Positions 8,656-16,787 are shown, counted from the first letter of the stretch. The stretch: DNA of 64,000 bases from Chitinophagales bacterium (GCA_020636495.1 JACJXQ010000008.1:2728001-2792000); one strand, 5' to 3'. Translations and numbers: made by a program. Notes: generated from the letters alone by a model not told the origin.

Positions 8656-9210
8656 ATGATACCTGGACAGGCCAGTGAGTTGGAAGAACTCATTAATGGA
8701 TGCGCTAAGAACGACCGCGCATGCCAGGAGCAGTTATACAAGCTTTTCTATCCAAAGATGATGGGCGTAGTAAGGAGGTATATTGATCATTACGAACAGG
8801 CTGAGGAGGTTTTGAACAACGGCTTTTTAAGAGCTTTTCAAAAGATCGACCAGTACACGTTCCAGGGTTCTTTTGAAGGATGGTTAAGGAAAATAGTTTT
8901 TCACTCTGTATCAGACTATGTGAAGCAGAATACCCGTTATAATGAAAAGATAATGCTGGTGGAAAAAGATGAGTACGTACATAAAGACCACGCAGATAAG
9001 TTGTATTACGAGCAGTTGCTCAAGTTAGTGCACCAGTTGCCCGACGCTACAAGATCTGTTTTCAATATGTACATCATGGAGGGGTTCTCTCACAAAGAGA
9101 TCGGCAAAATGCTCGGCATCAGCGAGGGCACCTCAAAATGGCACTTATCTGAAGGACGAAGGATATTGAAGGAAAAAATTGAAAAGTTACAATTACATTA
9201 TAAAAAATAA
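8656..9210 (+). CDS. ECF-type RNA polymerase sigma factor
   Basis: This 184-residue protein has sigma region 2 (about residues 15-85: CQEQLYKLFYPKMMGVVRRY, then EEVLNNGFLRAFQKIDQY, which recognises the -10 element, and FEGWLRKIVFHSVSDYVK) and region 4 (about 125-180: LPDATRSVFNMYIMEGFSHKEIGKMLGISEGTSKWHL), a helix-turn-helix that reads the -35 element. Region 3 is absent, as in ECF sigma factors. I use ATG 8656; a TTG at 8632 would add eight residues. Twelve bases downstream begins a membrane protein built like an anti-sigma factor, so this sigma factor is probably held inactive at the membrane until an envelope signal arrives. Confidence 0.9.
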   Translation: MIPGQASELEELINGCAKNDRACQEQLYKLFYPKMMGVVRRYIDHYEQAEEVLNNGFLRAFQKIDQYTFQGSFEGWLRKIVFHSVSDYVKQNTRYNEKIMLVEKDEYVHKDHADKLYYEQLLKLVHQLPDATRSVFNMYIMEGFSHKEIGKMLGISEGTSKWHLSEGRRILKEKIEKLQLHYKK

Positions 9211-9222
9211 AATTTTATCCAC

Positions 9223-11094
9223 ATGGATAAAAACATGATCAAGATTGACGATTTGCTACGACAGCGCTTAGGCGATGCCGAAGAGCAGGAGCGCGCGGGG
9301 GCCTGGGGCAACATGCGCGACCTCCTGGACAAGCAAATGCCGGTGAGTAAGGTTCCAGCTGCCACTAATTGGCGCCGTATGTTCGCATACGTGGCCGGTG
9401 TTGCCCTGTTGGCAACATTATCTGTAGGTGGCTACCAGATGTCTCAGTCCTTTAACAGCACAGGTGATGGTGCTGGCGAGCATATAGCTGCCAACCGCAG
9501 CAAAACCCCGGCCACCGGCCTGGCGGGCACTGCGGTAGAGAACAGCCTGCCCGATGGCGCTGAAAGCATCAATACTCAGCCTGCCACTGCTCCCGTAGCA
9601 GATGTTGCGGACAATGCAGTAACCACTGCTCCTGCCAATACGCATAGCAGCAGTACTACAGCTAACACAGGTACACAGTCTGCCACTACGCATAAAGCAG
9701 TGACCAAAGACCACATAGTTGCCGCGGCTAATACAAATGTCGCAGCTACTAATAAACTGAATGCTGCCGATGCTGCTAAAACAGAAGCTCCCGTTGCAAA
9801 CAACAAAACAGCGGCCTCTGCAGCTACCACTCAACCGGTAGTAGCAAGCAATAGTAACAGTACAACTGCACCTGTAGCAGCAAACAAATCAGCTGCGACA
9901 AATAACACAATGAATAACACCCCTGCCAACAACAATGGCCAGGGCATGAATAACGTTGCAAAAACAACAACTAAAAACAATACAAACGATAATAAGAACA
10001 ATACAAAAGAATCGCCTGTTGAGAAGTTAGCTACTAACAACAGCAAGTCAAATGCTGTAACAACTACACAACCTGATCCTCAATTCAAAGATGTACCGTA
10101 TCAGAAAACGGTGATCCACGAGAAAACTGCCTCTAATGGCAAAACCGTTAAGGATACCATATTCAACGGTGAGGACATGATGAAAGTAAGAGTGCCCGAT
10201 GACAGCAAACAGGCACTGGCTATGAACAATGCAGACGATAATAATTCGGGCAGCAACATGATGCCTTCATCAGCAGCACCATCTGCTAAGAATGATGCAG
10301 GCAGCCAGGATAGCAACAACGAAAAGCTGGGTCAACACAACCAGAACAGGAATAAGAATAAGAACTTCAACCCCAGCCGCTTTGAAGAGATGGTACACAA
10401 TGCCAAATTCAGGATGGGTGCGGTTAAATTCTACCCCGGTATAGTAGCAGGTGCCAATGCTGCCTTCAACGGCAACTACGGCTTCCATGCCGGCCTGGCA
10501 GGCAACCTCGCGGTAAGTGAGCGCTGGTCTATACTGGCTGAGACCAAGTTCATGTTTAAGTTCAATAACAACCACGTGAACATGCAGGACGATTATATTA
10601 ATAATGTAGAGCCTACCGTTATCAACGGTCAGTCAGTATACAAATATGACTCTATGGAGCACTACTTCAACTTCAATAGCTATATGGGTGTGGATGTTCC
10701 GGTACTGATCACTTATACGAAAGATAAGTTCACCTTTATGGCAGGTGCTGATCTCAGGTACAATTTCGGCATCAACTCTATACAGGAAGTAGAGAAAAAA
10801 TACTTGTCTGAAAAAGAATACTACAGTACTTCTGAGCCTAAATTCGAAACTGAACCTAATGTACTGCTCAGCGATTTTGGTTCCAGCCTGAACATCGGTC
10901 CGATGCTTGGCTTTGGCTACCAGGTGGCCCAGGGCAAGAGGTTAGACTTCAGAATAAGTCAACCTCTATGGAACAATTCGAAAAACAGCGACGGAAGAAA
11001 ACAAATATTCAAAGAACTGTACGGCAAAACTCAATTCCAGGTTAACCTGACATTTAAGTTGAGCAACAATAAGCCGTATAAAAGAAACAAATAA
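9223..11094 (+). CDS. Putative double-membrane anti-sigma factor: cytoplasmic head, one TM, long linker, outer-membrane barrel-like domain
   Basis: The 623 residues fall into four parts. Residues 1-50 form a charged cytoplasmic-type head (IDDLLRQRLGDAEEQERAGAWGNM). A single hydrophobic helix spans about 53-70 (FAYVAGVALLATLSVGGY). A linker of roughly 300 residues is almost entirely Ala, Thr, Asn, Ser and Lys, with many repeats of A, T and N. From about residue 385 to the end there is a PorT/OmpW-like beta-barrel pattern: alternating amphipathic strands such as FYPGIVAGANAAFNG, WSILAETKFMFKF, FTFMAGADLRYNFG and FQVNLTFKLS. It follows an ECF sigma gene by 12 bases. I infer that the head binds the sigma factor and the C-terminal domain sits in the outer membrane. 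A related class of dual membrane-spanning anti-sigma factors has been described in Bacteroides, as I recall. Confidence 0.7.
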   Translation: MDKNMIKIDDLLRQRLGDAEEQERAGAWGNMRDLLDKQMPVSKVPAATNWRRMFAYVAGVALLATLSVGGYQMSQSFNSTGDGAGEHIAANRSKTPATGLAGTAVENSLPDGAESINTQPATAPVADVADNAVTTAPANTHSSSTTANTGTQSATTHKAVTKDHIVAAANTNVAATNKLNAADAAKTEAPVANNKTAASAATTQPVVASNSNSTTAPVAANKSAATNNTMNNTPANNNGQGMNNVAKTTTKNNTNDNKNNTKESPVEKLATNNSKSNAVTTTQPDPQFKDVPYQKTVIHEKTASNGKTVKDTIFNGEDMMKVRVPDDSKQALAMNNADDNNSGSNMMPSSAAPSAKNDAGSQDSNNEKLGQHNQNRNKNKNFNPSRFEEMVHNAKFRMGAVKFYPGIVAGANAAFNGNYGFHAGLAGNLAVSERWSILAETKFMFKFNNNHVNMQDDYINNVEPTVINGQSVYKYDSMEHYFNFNSYMGVDVPVLITYTKDKFTFMAGADLRYNFGINSIQEVEKKYLSEKEYYSTSEPKFETEPNVLLSDFGSSLNIGPMLGFGYQVAQGKRLDFRISQPLWNNSKNSDGRKQIFKELYGKTQFQVNLTFKLSNNKPYKRNK

Positions 11095-11120
11095 CAGGCA
11101 AACGTTGCGAAGATCTGGAA

Positions 11121-11156
11121 CAGCCGCTATGTATTCATAGCGGCTGTTTTCATTTG
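11121..11156 (+). terminator. Terminator for the sigma/barrel operon, shared with the converging transporter gene
   Basis: Perfect 11-base arms cagccgctatg and catagcggctg (11121-11131, 11136-11146) with a four-base loop, followed by tttt. The stop of the converging transporter gene (11127) falls inside the stem. Confidence 0.82.
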
Positions 11157-11903
11157 TTCAGCCGTTTCTTTGCCTAAAAAGTTATCTATCCTATGCTCTA
11201 CCATATAGATAACAGGCGTAAGCACTAATGCCATCAGTGCCTTGTACGAATAATTCACCAGCCCAATAGCCAGCACTCGCTGCATACTCCAGTCGCGGCC
11301 AATATGAAAAGCTATATACAATACCACAAAACTGTCAATGAACTGGGATACCAATGTAGAGCCCGTAGCCCTGAGCCACACCTTCTTACTGCCGGTAACT
11401 TTCTTTATTTTATGAAATATCCATACATCCAGCAACTGGCTCACCAGGAAGGCGATAAGGCTACCCACAATGATCCACATGCCCTGCCCGAAAATACTGC
11501 TGAAAGTCACCTGCATATCAGGTATACCGGCCTCTTTCTGGCTGCCTACCCAAAATGATTGCTCTGCCGGCACGGCAATAGCCACATAAAACATCACAAA
11601 GGCATAACTGATCAGCCCGATGGCGATATATGAAATACGCCGCACAGCTTTGGCCCCGAAATATTCATTCACAATATCGGTCATCACAAACTCAAGCGGC
11701 CATAGCAGCACACCACAGGTAAGCGTATAGGTAAGTCCGCTCTCGCCCAGCAATGAGAAGGGAGAAGGCTCTCTGCCTATTAACAGCTCCAGCGAAAAAA
11801 GCTTGGTGCCTATACACTCAGCTATCAGGGCGTTGGCTACAAAAAATGAGGTGAGGAAAATGAACAAGCGCGTAGGCTTATCCTTCAGAATGTATTGTAT
11901 CAT
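11127..11903 (-). CDS. Queuosine precursor transporter (YhhQ/QPTR family)
   Basis: A 258-residue protein with six or so membrane helices and family landmarks: FFVANALIAECIGTKLFSL near residue 20-38, the block EFVMTDIVNEYFGAKAVRR (about 72-90) which is the most conserved YhhQ motif, and SLIAFLVSQLLDVWIFHKIK (about 150-170) followed by TLVSQFIDSFVVLYIAFH. The family imports preQ0 or preQ1, precursors for the queuosine wobble base of several tRNAs. No queC/D/E/F gene is visible next to it, so the cell may rely on salvage, but those genes may simply be elsewhere. I looked upstream for a preQ1 riboswitch and saw none. Confidence 0.87.
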   Translation of the reverse strand: MIQYILKDKPTRLFIFLTSFFVANALIAECIGTKLFSLELLIGREPSPFSLLGESGLTYTLTCGVLLWPLEFVMTDIVNEYFGAKAVRRISYIAIGLISYAFVMFYVAIAVPAEQSFWVGSQKEAGIPDMQVTFSSIFGQGMWIIVGSLIAFLVSQLLDVWIFHKIKKVTGSKKVWLRATGSTLVSQFIDSFVVLYIAFHIGRDWSMQRVLAIGLVNYSYKALMALVLTPVIYMVEHRIDNFLGKETAEQMKTAAMNT

Positions 11904-11986
11904 ATTGATAAGTGAATTTGCTGCACTAAAAATAGGCAGAATAATATGATACAGTAATAAATTTCAGTAATGTGTGTACAGGCAGC

Positions 11987-12538
11987 TTAAAATATGCTGT
12001 CCCAGTCGCTGGTAGCATAGCTGTTGCGTTCCTCCGCCGATGTCATATTGGCTTCATTCTCCAGTTCGTAATAGTTCCATATGGTCTCCAGGCCCTCTTC
12101 GGCAAACACACGCTCGCCCAGGCATACAAATCCGTTCTCTTTCAGTACAACCTCATCGGTATGGCCCGGCAATGCCCTGGCACAAACTTTATCCAGCCCC
12201 AGGTTCGAGAAGGCCTCATATACCAGGTATTCAATAACATAGTTAGCCCTGTCAGCAAATTCAGGTTGCAACTGGCATACCGTTTCATACAACTCTACAT
12301 CGGCCAGGTAATGCAATCCTGCAAAACCCAATACATCTTCATAACCATCTTTGATAAAACCGATACCTGTGCCATGTTCTGCTTTATGTGCGCCCAGTAA
12401 AGCCGACACCTGCTCTGCAGAAATATTGTTCAATACAGGAAAACGTTGCTGTTGCGTATTCGCCAGCAGGTCCGCCAGCAATACCTTATCCTCAATGTTG
12501 AAATGATTCAGCGTCAGATCAATAGCCTTGAAGTCCAT
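11987..12538 (-). CDS. GNAT-like acetyltransferase-fold protein, function unknown
   Basis: A 183-residue acidic protein that reads like a diverged RimJ/RimL-type GNAT protein. The central block GFAGLHYLADVELYETVCQL could be strands 4 and 5, and the end resembles the family's second half (EYLVYEAFSNLGLDKVCARAL, then LKENGFVCLGERVF, a pattern in which a lower-ranked residue improves the acceptor site). The usual acetyl-CoA loop (Q/RxxGxG/A) is not obvious, so catalysis is uncertain. I place the start at ATG 12538; a TTG at 12577 would add 13 residues. It stands alone between the transporter and the receiver-like gene. Confidence 0.6.
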   Translation of the reverse strand: MDFKAIDLTLNHFNIEDKVLLADLLANTQQQRFPVLNNISAEQVSALLGAHKAEHGTGIGFIKDGYEDVLGFAGLHYLADVELYETVCQLQPEFADRANYVIEYLVYEAFSNLGLDKVCARALPGHTDEVVLKENGFVCLGERVFAEEGLETIWNYYELENEANMTSAEERNSYATSDWDSIF

Positions 12539-12748
12539 ATGTATACGTTTTTTTGAAACGGGCTGTAAAGATAGCAAACACCTATGGCATTTTATAATAT
12601 TTTAACATTTATTATCACGGCATTGTCAAATGATTAACATACAAACGGTTTATATCGTCTTATTGTCATAAGTAAGTATTATTTAACATTTACGTCAAAC
12701 CATTGGCACGATTTTTACGTTTATATAAGTAAGCAAAAACCTACAGTT

Positions 12749-13147
12749 ATGCGACTAAAAGTATTACTTACCGGCAAAGACAGGTTCGACCATGAGGCCG
12801 ACGCTGAGTTGCTGCGAGAAAGGGGATTCCTGGTATACAGGTGCAAAGAAACTTCTGTTAATGATATGATAGAAGAACTCCACCCTGATGTACTCATTAT
12901 CAATCCCATCGACGAAGAGCAGTCAAGCACTCACCTGTACAACAGGTTGCTGGACAATATCAAGTATGCCAAACTACCGCTCATCTACACCTTGCTCGAA
13001 GATGATGTCTATTTGGTGAACCGTAAGCGCACTTCGGCCCGCGGCAAACGTAACTTCATCGTCGATAATATCATCGACGGTATAAGGACAGCATTGGGCG
13101 GCAACCGCAAAGTGCTGAACAGTTTTAACCTGGGAATGGCTTCCTAA
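12749..13147 (+). CDS. Degenerate CheY-like receiver domain protein
   Basis: A 132-residue protein whose first ~95 residues follow the alternating strand/helix pattern of response-regulator receivers (MRLKVLLTGKDRF, then ELLRERGFLVYRC, PDVLIINP, KLPLIYTLLEDD). However, the acidic pair after strand 1 is replaced by GKD, the phosphoacceptor Asp at the end of strand 3 is Asn (VLIINP), and the conserved Lys after strand 5 is missing; only a Thr at the end of strand 4 remains. The C-terminus is a basic tail (NRKRTSARGKRN) plus a short helix. It is probably a phosphorylation-independent signalling or binding module. No kinase gene is nearby. A near-consensus box TACGTTTA precedes it. Confidence 0.6.
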   Translation: MRLKVLLTGKDRFDHEADAELLRERGFLVYRCKETSVNDMIEELHPDVLIINPIDEEQSSTHLYNRLLDNIKYAKLPLIYTLLEDDVYLVNRKRTSARGKRNFIVDNIIDGIRTALGGNRKVLNSFNLGMAS

Positions 13148-13551
13148 CTCTTATCTATCGAATATTTTCCGGGGCCGAGGATGAACATGCCCAGGAATAC
13201 AAATGCCAGTTCAACGGCATGCGAAGCGCCCGAAATTCCATCTCCCCCATCCAGGTGTTTCATACTCGCTACTATCATAGTTATCAATAACAATAACGCC
13301 GCAGGGCGGAATAAAAATCCCAATACTAACAGTATGCCTCCTATGGCTTCGGCAAAAGCAGCCATAAATCCCCAGAAAGTGAAATAACCATCTATTCCGG
13401 CCAATGACACTGCATGGCCTATCTTCTCCCACTTTTCAGGCCCGCCCAGCATTTTAGGGTATCCGTGCAGCACCATCATACAGCCAATACCTACGCGCAT
13501 CACCAAAAGCGCGAAATTCCTGTAGTCCCCAAGTTTACTGAATATTGCCAA
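13144..13551 (-). CDS. DoxX-family membrane protein
   Basis: Four hydrophobic helices in 135 residues, with the DoxX pattern: LLVMRVGIGCMMVLHGYPKMLGG at the N-terminus, then FWGFMAAFAEAIGGILLVLGFLFRPAALLLLITM, and a C-terminal helix ending FILGPGKYSIDK, the typical GxGxxSLD-like ending. DoxX proteins are small inner-membrane proteins linked to thiosulfate oxidation, oxidoreductase complexes or stress resistance in different species; the role here is unknown. The gene converges on the receiver-like gene with a four-base overlap of the stops. Confidence 0.85.
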   Translation of the reverse strand: MAIFSKLGDYRNFALLVMRVGIGCMMVLHGYPKMLGGPEKWEKIGHAVSLAGIDGYFTFWGFMAAFAEAIGGILLVLGFLFRPAALLLLITMIVASMKHLDGGDGISGASHAVELAFVFLGMFILGPGKYSIDKS

Positions 13552-13690
13552 AGTATTGATTTTGAACAGGAAAGTTACGAATTACAATAATGTGCTGCAA
13601 GGTCATGCTCATTTCTTAACAGCTTGTTATCCACATGCAAAACGGATGTTATCCGGTACCATTTTATTTATCTTATGCATATACACTTTA

Positions 13691-13698
13691 TATATTTG
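13691..13698 (+). promoter_or_regulatory. -7 promoter box for the sugar aminotransferase gene
   Basis: TATATTTG, a perfect TAnnTTTG match, 39 bases before ATG 13737. It supports that ATG, and so the unusual N-terminal extension, as genuine. Confidence 0.55.
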
Positions 13699-13736
13699 GG
13701 CTGAGATAAGATTGAGAACACTAAAGCAAAAACACA

Positions 13737-14984
13737 ATGATCACTCACTTACTGGCACTAAAACTGGCGGCAAAAGCACTCTATGTAGCGGGTGTTGCTG
13801 TAAATAAAGAGCTGATAAAGCCTTTAAGGAAGAATATCATACCTGATACTGATATACCTTTCAACAAACCACACATGACAGGCTTTGAGCAAAAGTACAT
13901 CAATAGTGTACTGTCCTCGGGCAAGCTATGCGGCGACGGTAGCTACACGAAAAAATGCCAGGACCTGTTCGCGGCCATGTACAATGTCAATGATTGCGTA
14001 CTCACCACTTCATGCAGCGATGCGCTGGAAATGGCTGCCATACTTTTAGATATACAACCGGGCGACGAGGTCATCGTCCCTTCATATACTTTCGTTTCCA
14101 CTGCCAATGCATTTGTATTGCGTGGCGCCAATGTCATCTTTGCCGACTCGTCTGGCGATCATCCAGGTATTGATGAGAATAGCATCGAGGCACTCATTAC
14201 CCCTAAAACAAAAGCTATTGTGGTAGTACACTATGCAGGTGTAGCTACCGATATGGATATAGTAATGGACATCGCCCACCGTCATAACCTGTATGTGGTT
14301 GAAGATGCCGCACAGGCCGTAGACGCTTATTACAAAGGCCGTGCCCTGGGTACTATCGGTCACCTGGGTACAATGTCCTTCCACGAAACCAAGAACATTG
14401 TTTCCGGTGAAGGTGGTATGCTGCTCATCAACGATCCTTGTTTTGCTGAGCGTGCAGAGATCATCAGGGAAAAAGGTACCGACCGTACCAAGTTCCTGCG
14501 TGGCGAAGTAGATAAATACGGATGGGTAGATGTTGGTTCTTCTTACCTGCCCAACGAAATGACCGCTGCTTTCCTGTATGCGCAACTGGAACAGGTAGAT
14601 AAGATACAGAAGAAGAGGCTGGCTATCTGGAACCGCTATTACGAAGAACTGAAAGAACTGGAGATACTGGGCCATGCACGCTTGCAGGTAGTGCCCGAAT
14701 ATGCACAGCACAACGCACACATGTTCTACATAGTACTGCCCGACCACGAAACGCAGGAGAACCTGAGGCAGTATCTTAAATCAATGGGCATAGCGGCCGT
14801 ATTCCACTACAACCCGCTGCACAGCTCATCTTTCTTTGAAGATAAGCACGACGGCAGGCAACTGCCCAACTGCGACAAATACGACCAATGTCTGCTGCGC
14901 CTGCCTATGTATGCCGACATGACCATCGCAGAACAAAAAACGGTCATCAACAAAGTATGGCGCTTTTTCCTGCAAAAGAATTAA
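13737..14984 (+). CDS. rffA: DegT/DnrJ/EryC1/StrS aminotransferase, RffA/WecE-like
   Basis: A PLP-dependent aminotransferase of the fold type I sugar family, very close to dTDP-4-dehydro-6-deoxyglucose transaminase (WecE/RffA) along its whole length: SSGKLCGDGSYTKKCQ, DIQPGDEVIVPSYTFVSTAN, VVEDAAQAVDAYYKGRALGT, SFHETKN with the Schiff-base lysine 219, and AVFHYNPLHSS near the C-terminus. The E. coli enzyme makes dTDP-4-amino-4,6-dideoxygalactose (Fuc4N) for enterobacterial common antigen. Here a hydrophobic N-terminal extension of about 36 residues (LLALKLAAKALYVAGVAV) precedes the catalytic domain. The gene stands alone, far from the polysaccharide locus. A terminator and a perfect promoter box frame it. 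Confidence 0.87.
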   Translation: MITHLLALKLAAKALYVAGVAVNKELIKPLRKNIIPDTDIPFNKPHMTGFEQKYINSVLSSGKLCGDGSYTKKCQDLFAAMYNVNDCVLTTSCSDALEMAAILLDIQPGDEVIVPSYTFVSTANAFVLRGANVIFADSSGDHPGIDENSIEALITPKTKAIVVVHYAGVATDMDIVMDIAHRHNLYVVEDAAQAVDAYYKGRALGTIGHLGTMSFHETKNIVSGEGGMLLINDPCFAERAEIIREKGTDRTKFLRGEVDKYGWVDVGSSYLPNEMTAAFLYAQLEQVDKIQKKRLAIWNRYYEELKELEILGHARLQVVPEYAQHNAHMFYIVLPDHETQENLRQYLKSMGIAAVFHYNPLHSSSFFEDKHDGRQLPNCDKYDQCLLRLPMYADMTIAEQKTVINKVWRFFLQKN

Positions 14985-15009
14985 ACGATCAAAACTTACA
15001 GATACAAAG

Positions 15010-15037
15010 TGCCGGGAATATTTCCCGGCATTTTATT
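15010..15037 (+). terminator. Terminator after the sugar aminotransferase gene
   Basis: Arms tgccgggaa and ttcccggca (15010-15018, 15022-15030) with a three-base loop, followed by ttttatt. Confidence 0.82.
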
Positions 15038-15191
15038 AATGTATACCTCCGTTGGGGGCTATGCATGTTATGTCACAACCGGGGATAAGATATGGCAGGC
15101 AGAATGAATAGTAAATCACACAAGGCTACCGGTTATTTAAACAACTCTGGTTAACTTAGTTGATGAGCATATCAGGCTGCAAAGAATACAA

Positions 15192-15737
15192 ATGAAAAAT
15201 ATCGAAACAGAAAGACTGATCTTACGCGAATTTCAGCCGGGTGATGACATAGGGATGTTTACATTGGATTCCGATGCTGAAGTACACAGATATTTAGGCA
15301 ACAACCCTATTAGTAGTATCGGTCAGGCCCGGGAGGTTATAGAAAATGTACGCAGGCAGTATGAAAAGTATGGTATCGGCAGATGGGCCACTATCGAAAG
15401 GTCTTCAGGCGAATTTATCGGGTGGAGTGGATTGAAATTTATCACCACCATTGAAAATGGCCAAACCGATTTTTATGATGTCGGTTATCGTTTTATACCA
15501 AAATACTGGGGAAAAGGTTATGCAACTGAAGCAACAAATGCTGTATTGGAATACGCTTTCAACACTATGAACCTGGATGAAGTGATCGGAACCTGCCATG
15601 AAGAGAACAAGGCATCAAGACGAGTGTTAGAAAAATGCGGCTTGTGTTATATTGAAAAGTATAAGTGGAAAGACCTTACCTGCGATTGGCTGAAAATAAC
15701 TAAAGAAGAATGGGAGCAAAGGGCTCCAGTACTATAA
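15192..15737 (+). CDS. RimJ/RimL-type GNAT acetyltransferase
   Basis: A clear GNAT protein of 181 residues: IETERLILREFQPGDD at the N-terminus is the RimJ/RimL opening, YDVGYRFIPKYWGKGYATEA (about residues 96-115) contains the acetyl-CoA pyrophosphate-binding loop YWGKGYATEA, and NKASRRVLEKCGLCYIEKY (about 138-156) is motif B with the conserved Asn, Ser and GF-like block. These enzymes acetylate N-terminal or side-chain amines of proteins or small molecules; the acceptor cannot be told. It stands alone, with a leader of about 150 bases after the previous terminator in which I see no other feature. Confidence 0.88.
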   Translation: MKNIETERLILREFQPGDDIGMFTLDSDAEVHRYLGNNPISSIGQAREVIENVRRQYEKYGIGRWATIERSSGEFIGWSGLKFITTIENGQTDFYDVGYRFIPKYWGKGYATEATNAVLEYAFNTMNLDEVIGTCHEENKASRRVLEKCGLCYIEKYKWKDLTCDWLKITKEEWEQRAPVL

Positions 15738-15778
15738 GCATCTTCAACTGTGATGGTTGGCTACCGGTTTATAATAGT

Positions 15779-16123
15779 TTATTTTTTCTTTTTCTTAGAT
15801 GACTTTGCATGCTTGTTGAATGCCAGGCATAGATCCAGCCAGTAGTTGAGGTCTTTGTTTGACTTTACGGCTTGTTCGTCCACAAATACATAACCCTTCA
15901 TTGGCTTTCCTGTAAATATCATTTCACGGCATCCCGGCTGCTCAAGAGCTTGTTCATATACATCTGGTCCTATCCTGCACATTAATTCGTCTCTCACAAT
16001 ACCAATACACATTTTGTCGTTCAGCATATAACAGGTACCGCCGAACATGTGCTTTTCTTCAACATTCGGCAATTCAGACATCGCTTCTCTTACTCTGTCA
16101 TTTAATTTTTCATTGTATGCCAT
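15779..16123 (-). CDS. TfoX/Sxy N-terminal-domain protein
   Basis: A 114-residue protein matching the TfoX N-terminal domain: EKHMFGGTCYMLNDKMCIGIVRDELMCRIG, with the MFGG motif followed by alternating strands, then MKGYVFVDEQAVKSNKDLNYWLDLCLAF and a lysine-only tail. In gamma-proteobacteria the domain is part of a competence activator; in Bacteroidota stand-alone short versions are common and uncharacterised. It lacks the C-terminal helix-hairpin domain of full TfoX. Its ATG lies two bases after the stop of a six-codon mini-reading-frame that belongs to the left copy of the GxxExxY leader repeat, so its expression may have been rewired by that repeat. Confidence 0.82.
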   Translation of the reverse strand: MAYNEKLNDRVREAMSELPNVEEKHMFGGTCYMLNDKMCIGIVRDELMCRIGPDVYEQALEQPGCREMIFTGKPMKGYVFVDEQAVKSNKDLNYWLDLCLAFNKHAKSSKKKKK

Positions 16124-16141
16124 AGTTATTTTTTTACTTCG

Positions 16142-16233
16142 TGCATCTTGTCAGAATCAGGATTTACAAGATAAAATATATTCACAGGATTATTCTTTCG
16201 CTCACATAACAAATCCTGAAAATCCTATAATCC
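16142..16233. repeat. 92-bp direct repeat, left copy (truncated GxxExxY leader)
   Basis: Matches 16783-16874 with four differences by eye, same orientation, 641 bases apart. On the minus strand this copy ends with the same start codon as the GxxExxY gene (ATG at 16146-16144). The frame then runs only six codons (MHEVKK) to a TAA at 16128-16126, two bases before the TfoX-like start. Confidence 0.88.
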
Positions 16234-16408
16234 AGCTAATCCTGATTCAGACAAACACACACAACACAATCCCGAAAATCCTGATTCAGACGAATACAAA
16301 TAACCCAATCCTGAAAATCATTAAATCCCGAAAATCCTGATTCAGACAAACACACACAACACAATCCTGAAAATCCTATAATCCTGAAAATCCTGATTTA
16401 GACAAACT
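16234..16408. repeat. Tandem repeat array of ~56-bp units, left side
   Basis: Units built from aatcctgattcagac, a variable (c/t)acacacaacacaatcc block, and gaaaatcctataatcctg. Two near-full units and two shortened ones are visible; the last merges into the 3' end of the GxxExxY gene. There are no unique spacers, so this is not a CRISPR array. Confidence 0.82.
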
Positions 16409-16787
16409 ACCCCATATTACACCCGGGATTAAATATCTTTTTATACTGCAAACTATTTGCACCGAAGTTTATAAGCAACCCTGTCGTCCTGTCATAAGCC
16501 ACAACATAATTTTTAGCCTGGGCAATATGCACATCCTCAAGCTGTATCAGAGCTTTTAACTCAACGACAATATCATTTTCTACAATAAAGTCAGCCCTTC
16601 TTGTACCAACCTCTATGCCATCATAGTAAATGGGTTGTTCAACCTCTCGCCCAAAATTAAGTCCTGCCTTATCCATTTCAATGGCAAGACAACGCTGATA
16701 GATAACTTCCTGAAATCCGTTTCCAAGAGTATTATGCACCTTCATTGCACAACCAATGATCTTATAAGTTATCTCTTCTTCTTGCAT
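16407..16787 (-). CDS. GxxExxY-family protein
   Basis: A 126-residue protein with the family-defining motif GFQEVIY (Gly-x-x-Glu-x-x-Tyr) in LGNGFQEVIYQRCLAIEM, followed by GRRADFIVENDIVVELKALIQL-type sequence (TRRADFIVENDIVVELKA) and AQAKNYVVAYDRTTGLLINFG. The ADF...ELKA...AQ arrangement looks like a PD-(D/E)xK nuclease-like core, with Asp, Glu-x-Lys and a following Gln, so a nuclease or nucleic-acid-binding role is plausible but unproven for this family. I start at ATG 16787, which sits inside the right-hand 92-bp repeat; a longer frame to 16853 would be translated repeat. The gene is bracketed on both sides by the same repeats. Confidence 0.85.
   Translation of the reverse strand: MQEEEITYKIIGCAMKVHNTLGNGFQEVIYQRCLAIEMDKAGLNFGREVEQPIYYDGIEVGTRRADFIVENDIVVELKALIQLEDVHIAQAKNYVVAYDRTTGLLINFGANSLQYKKIFNPGCNMG

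Noticed and set aside
11904..11986. preQ1 riboswitch upstream of the queuosine-precursor transporter
   Set aside because: The short leader shows no conserved loop or A-rich tail of the known preQ1 classes.
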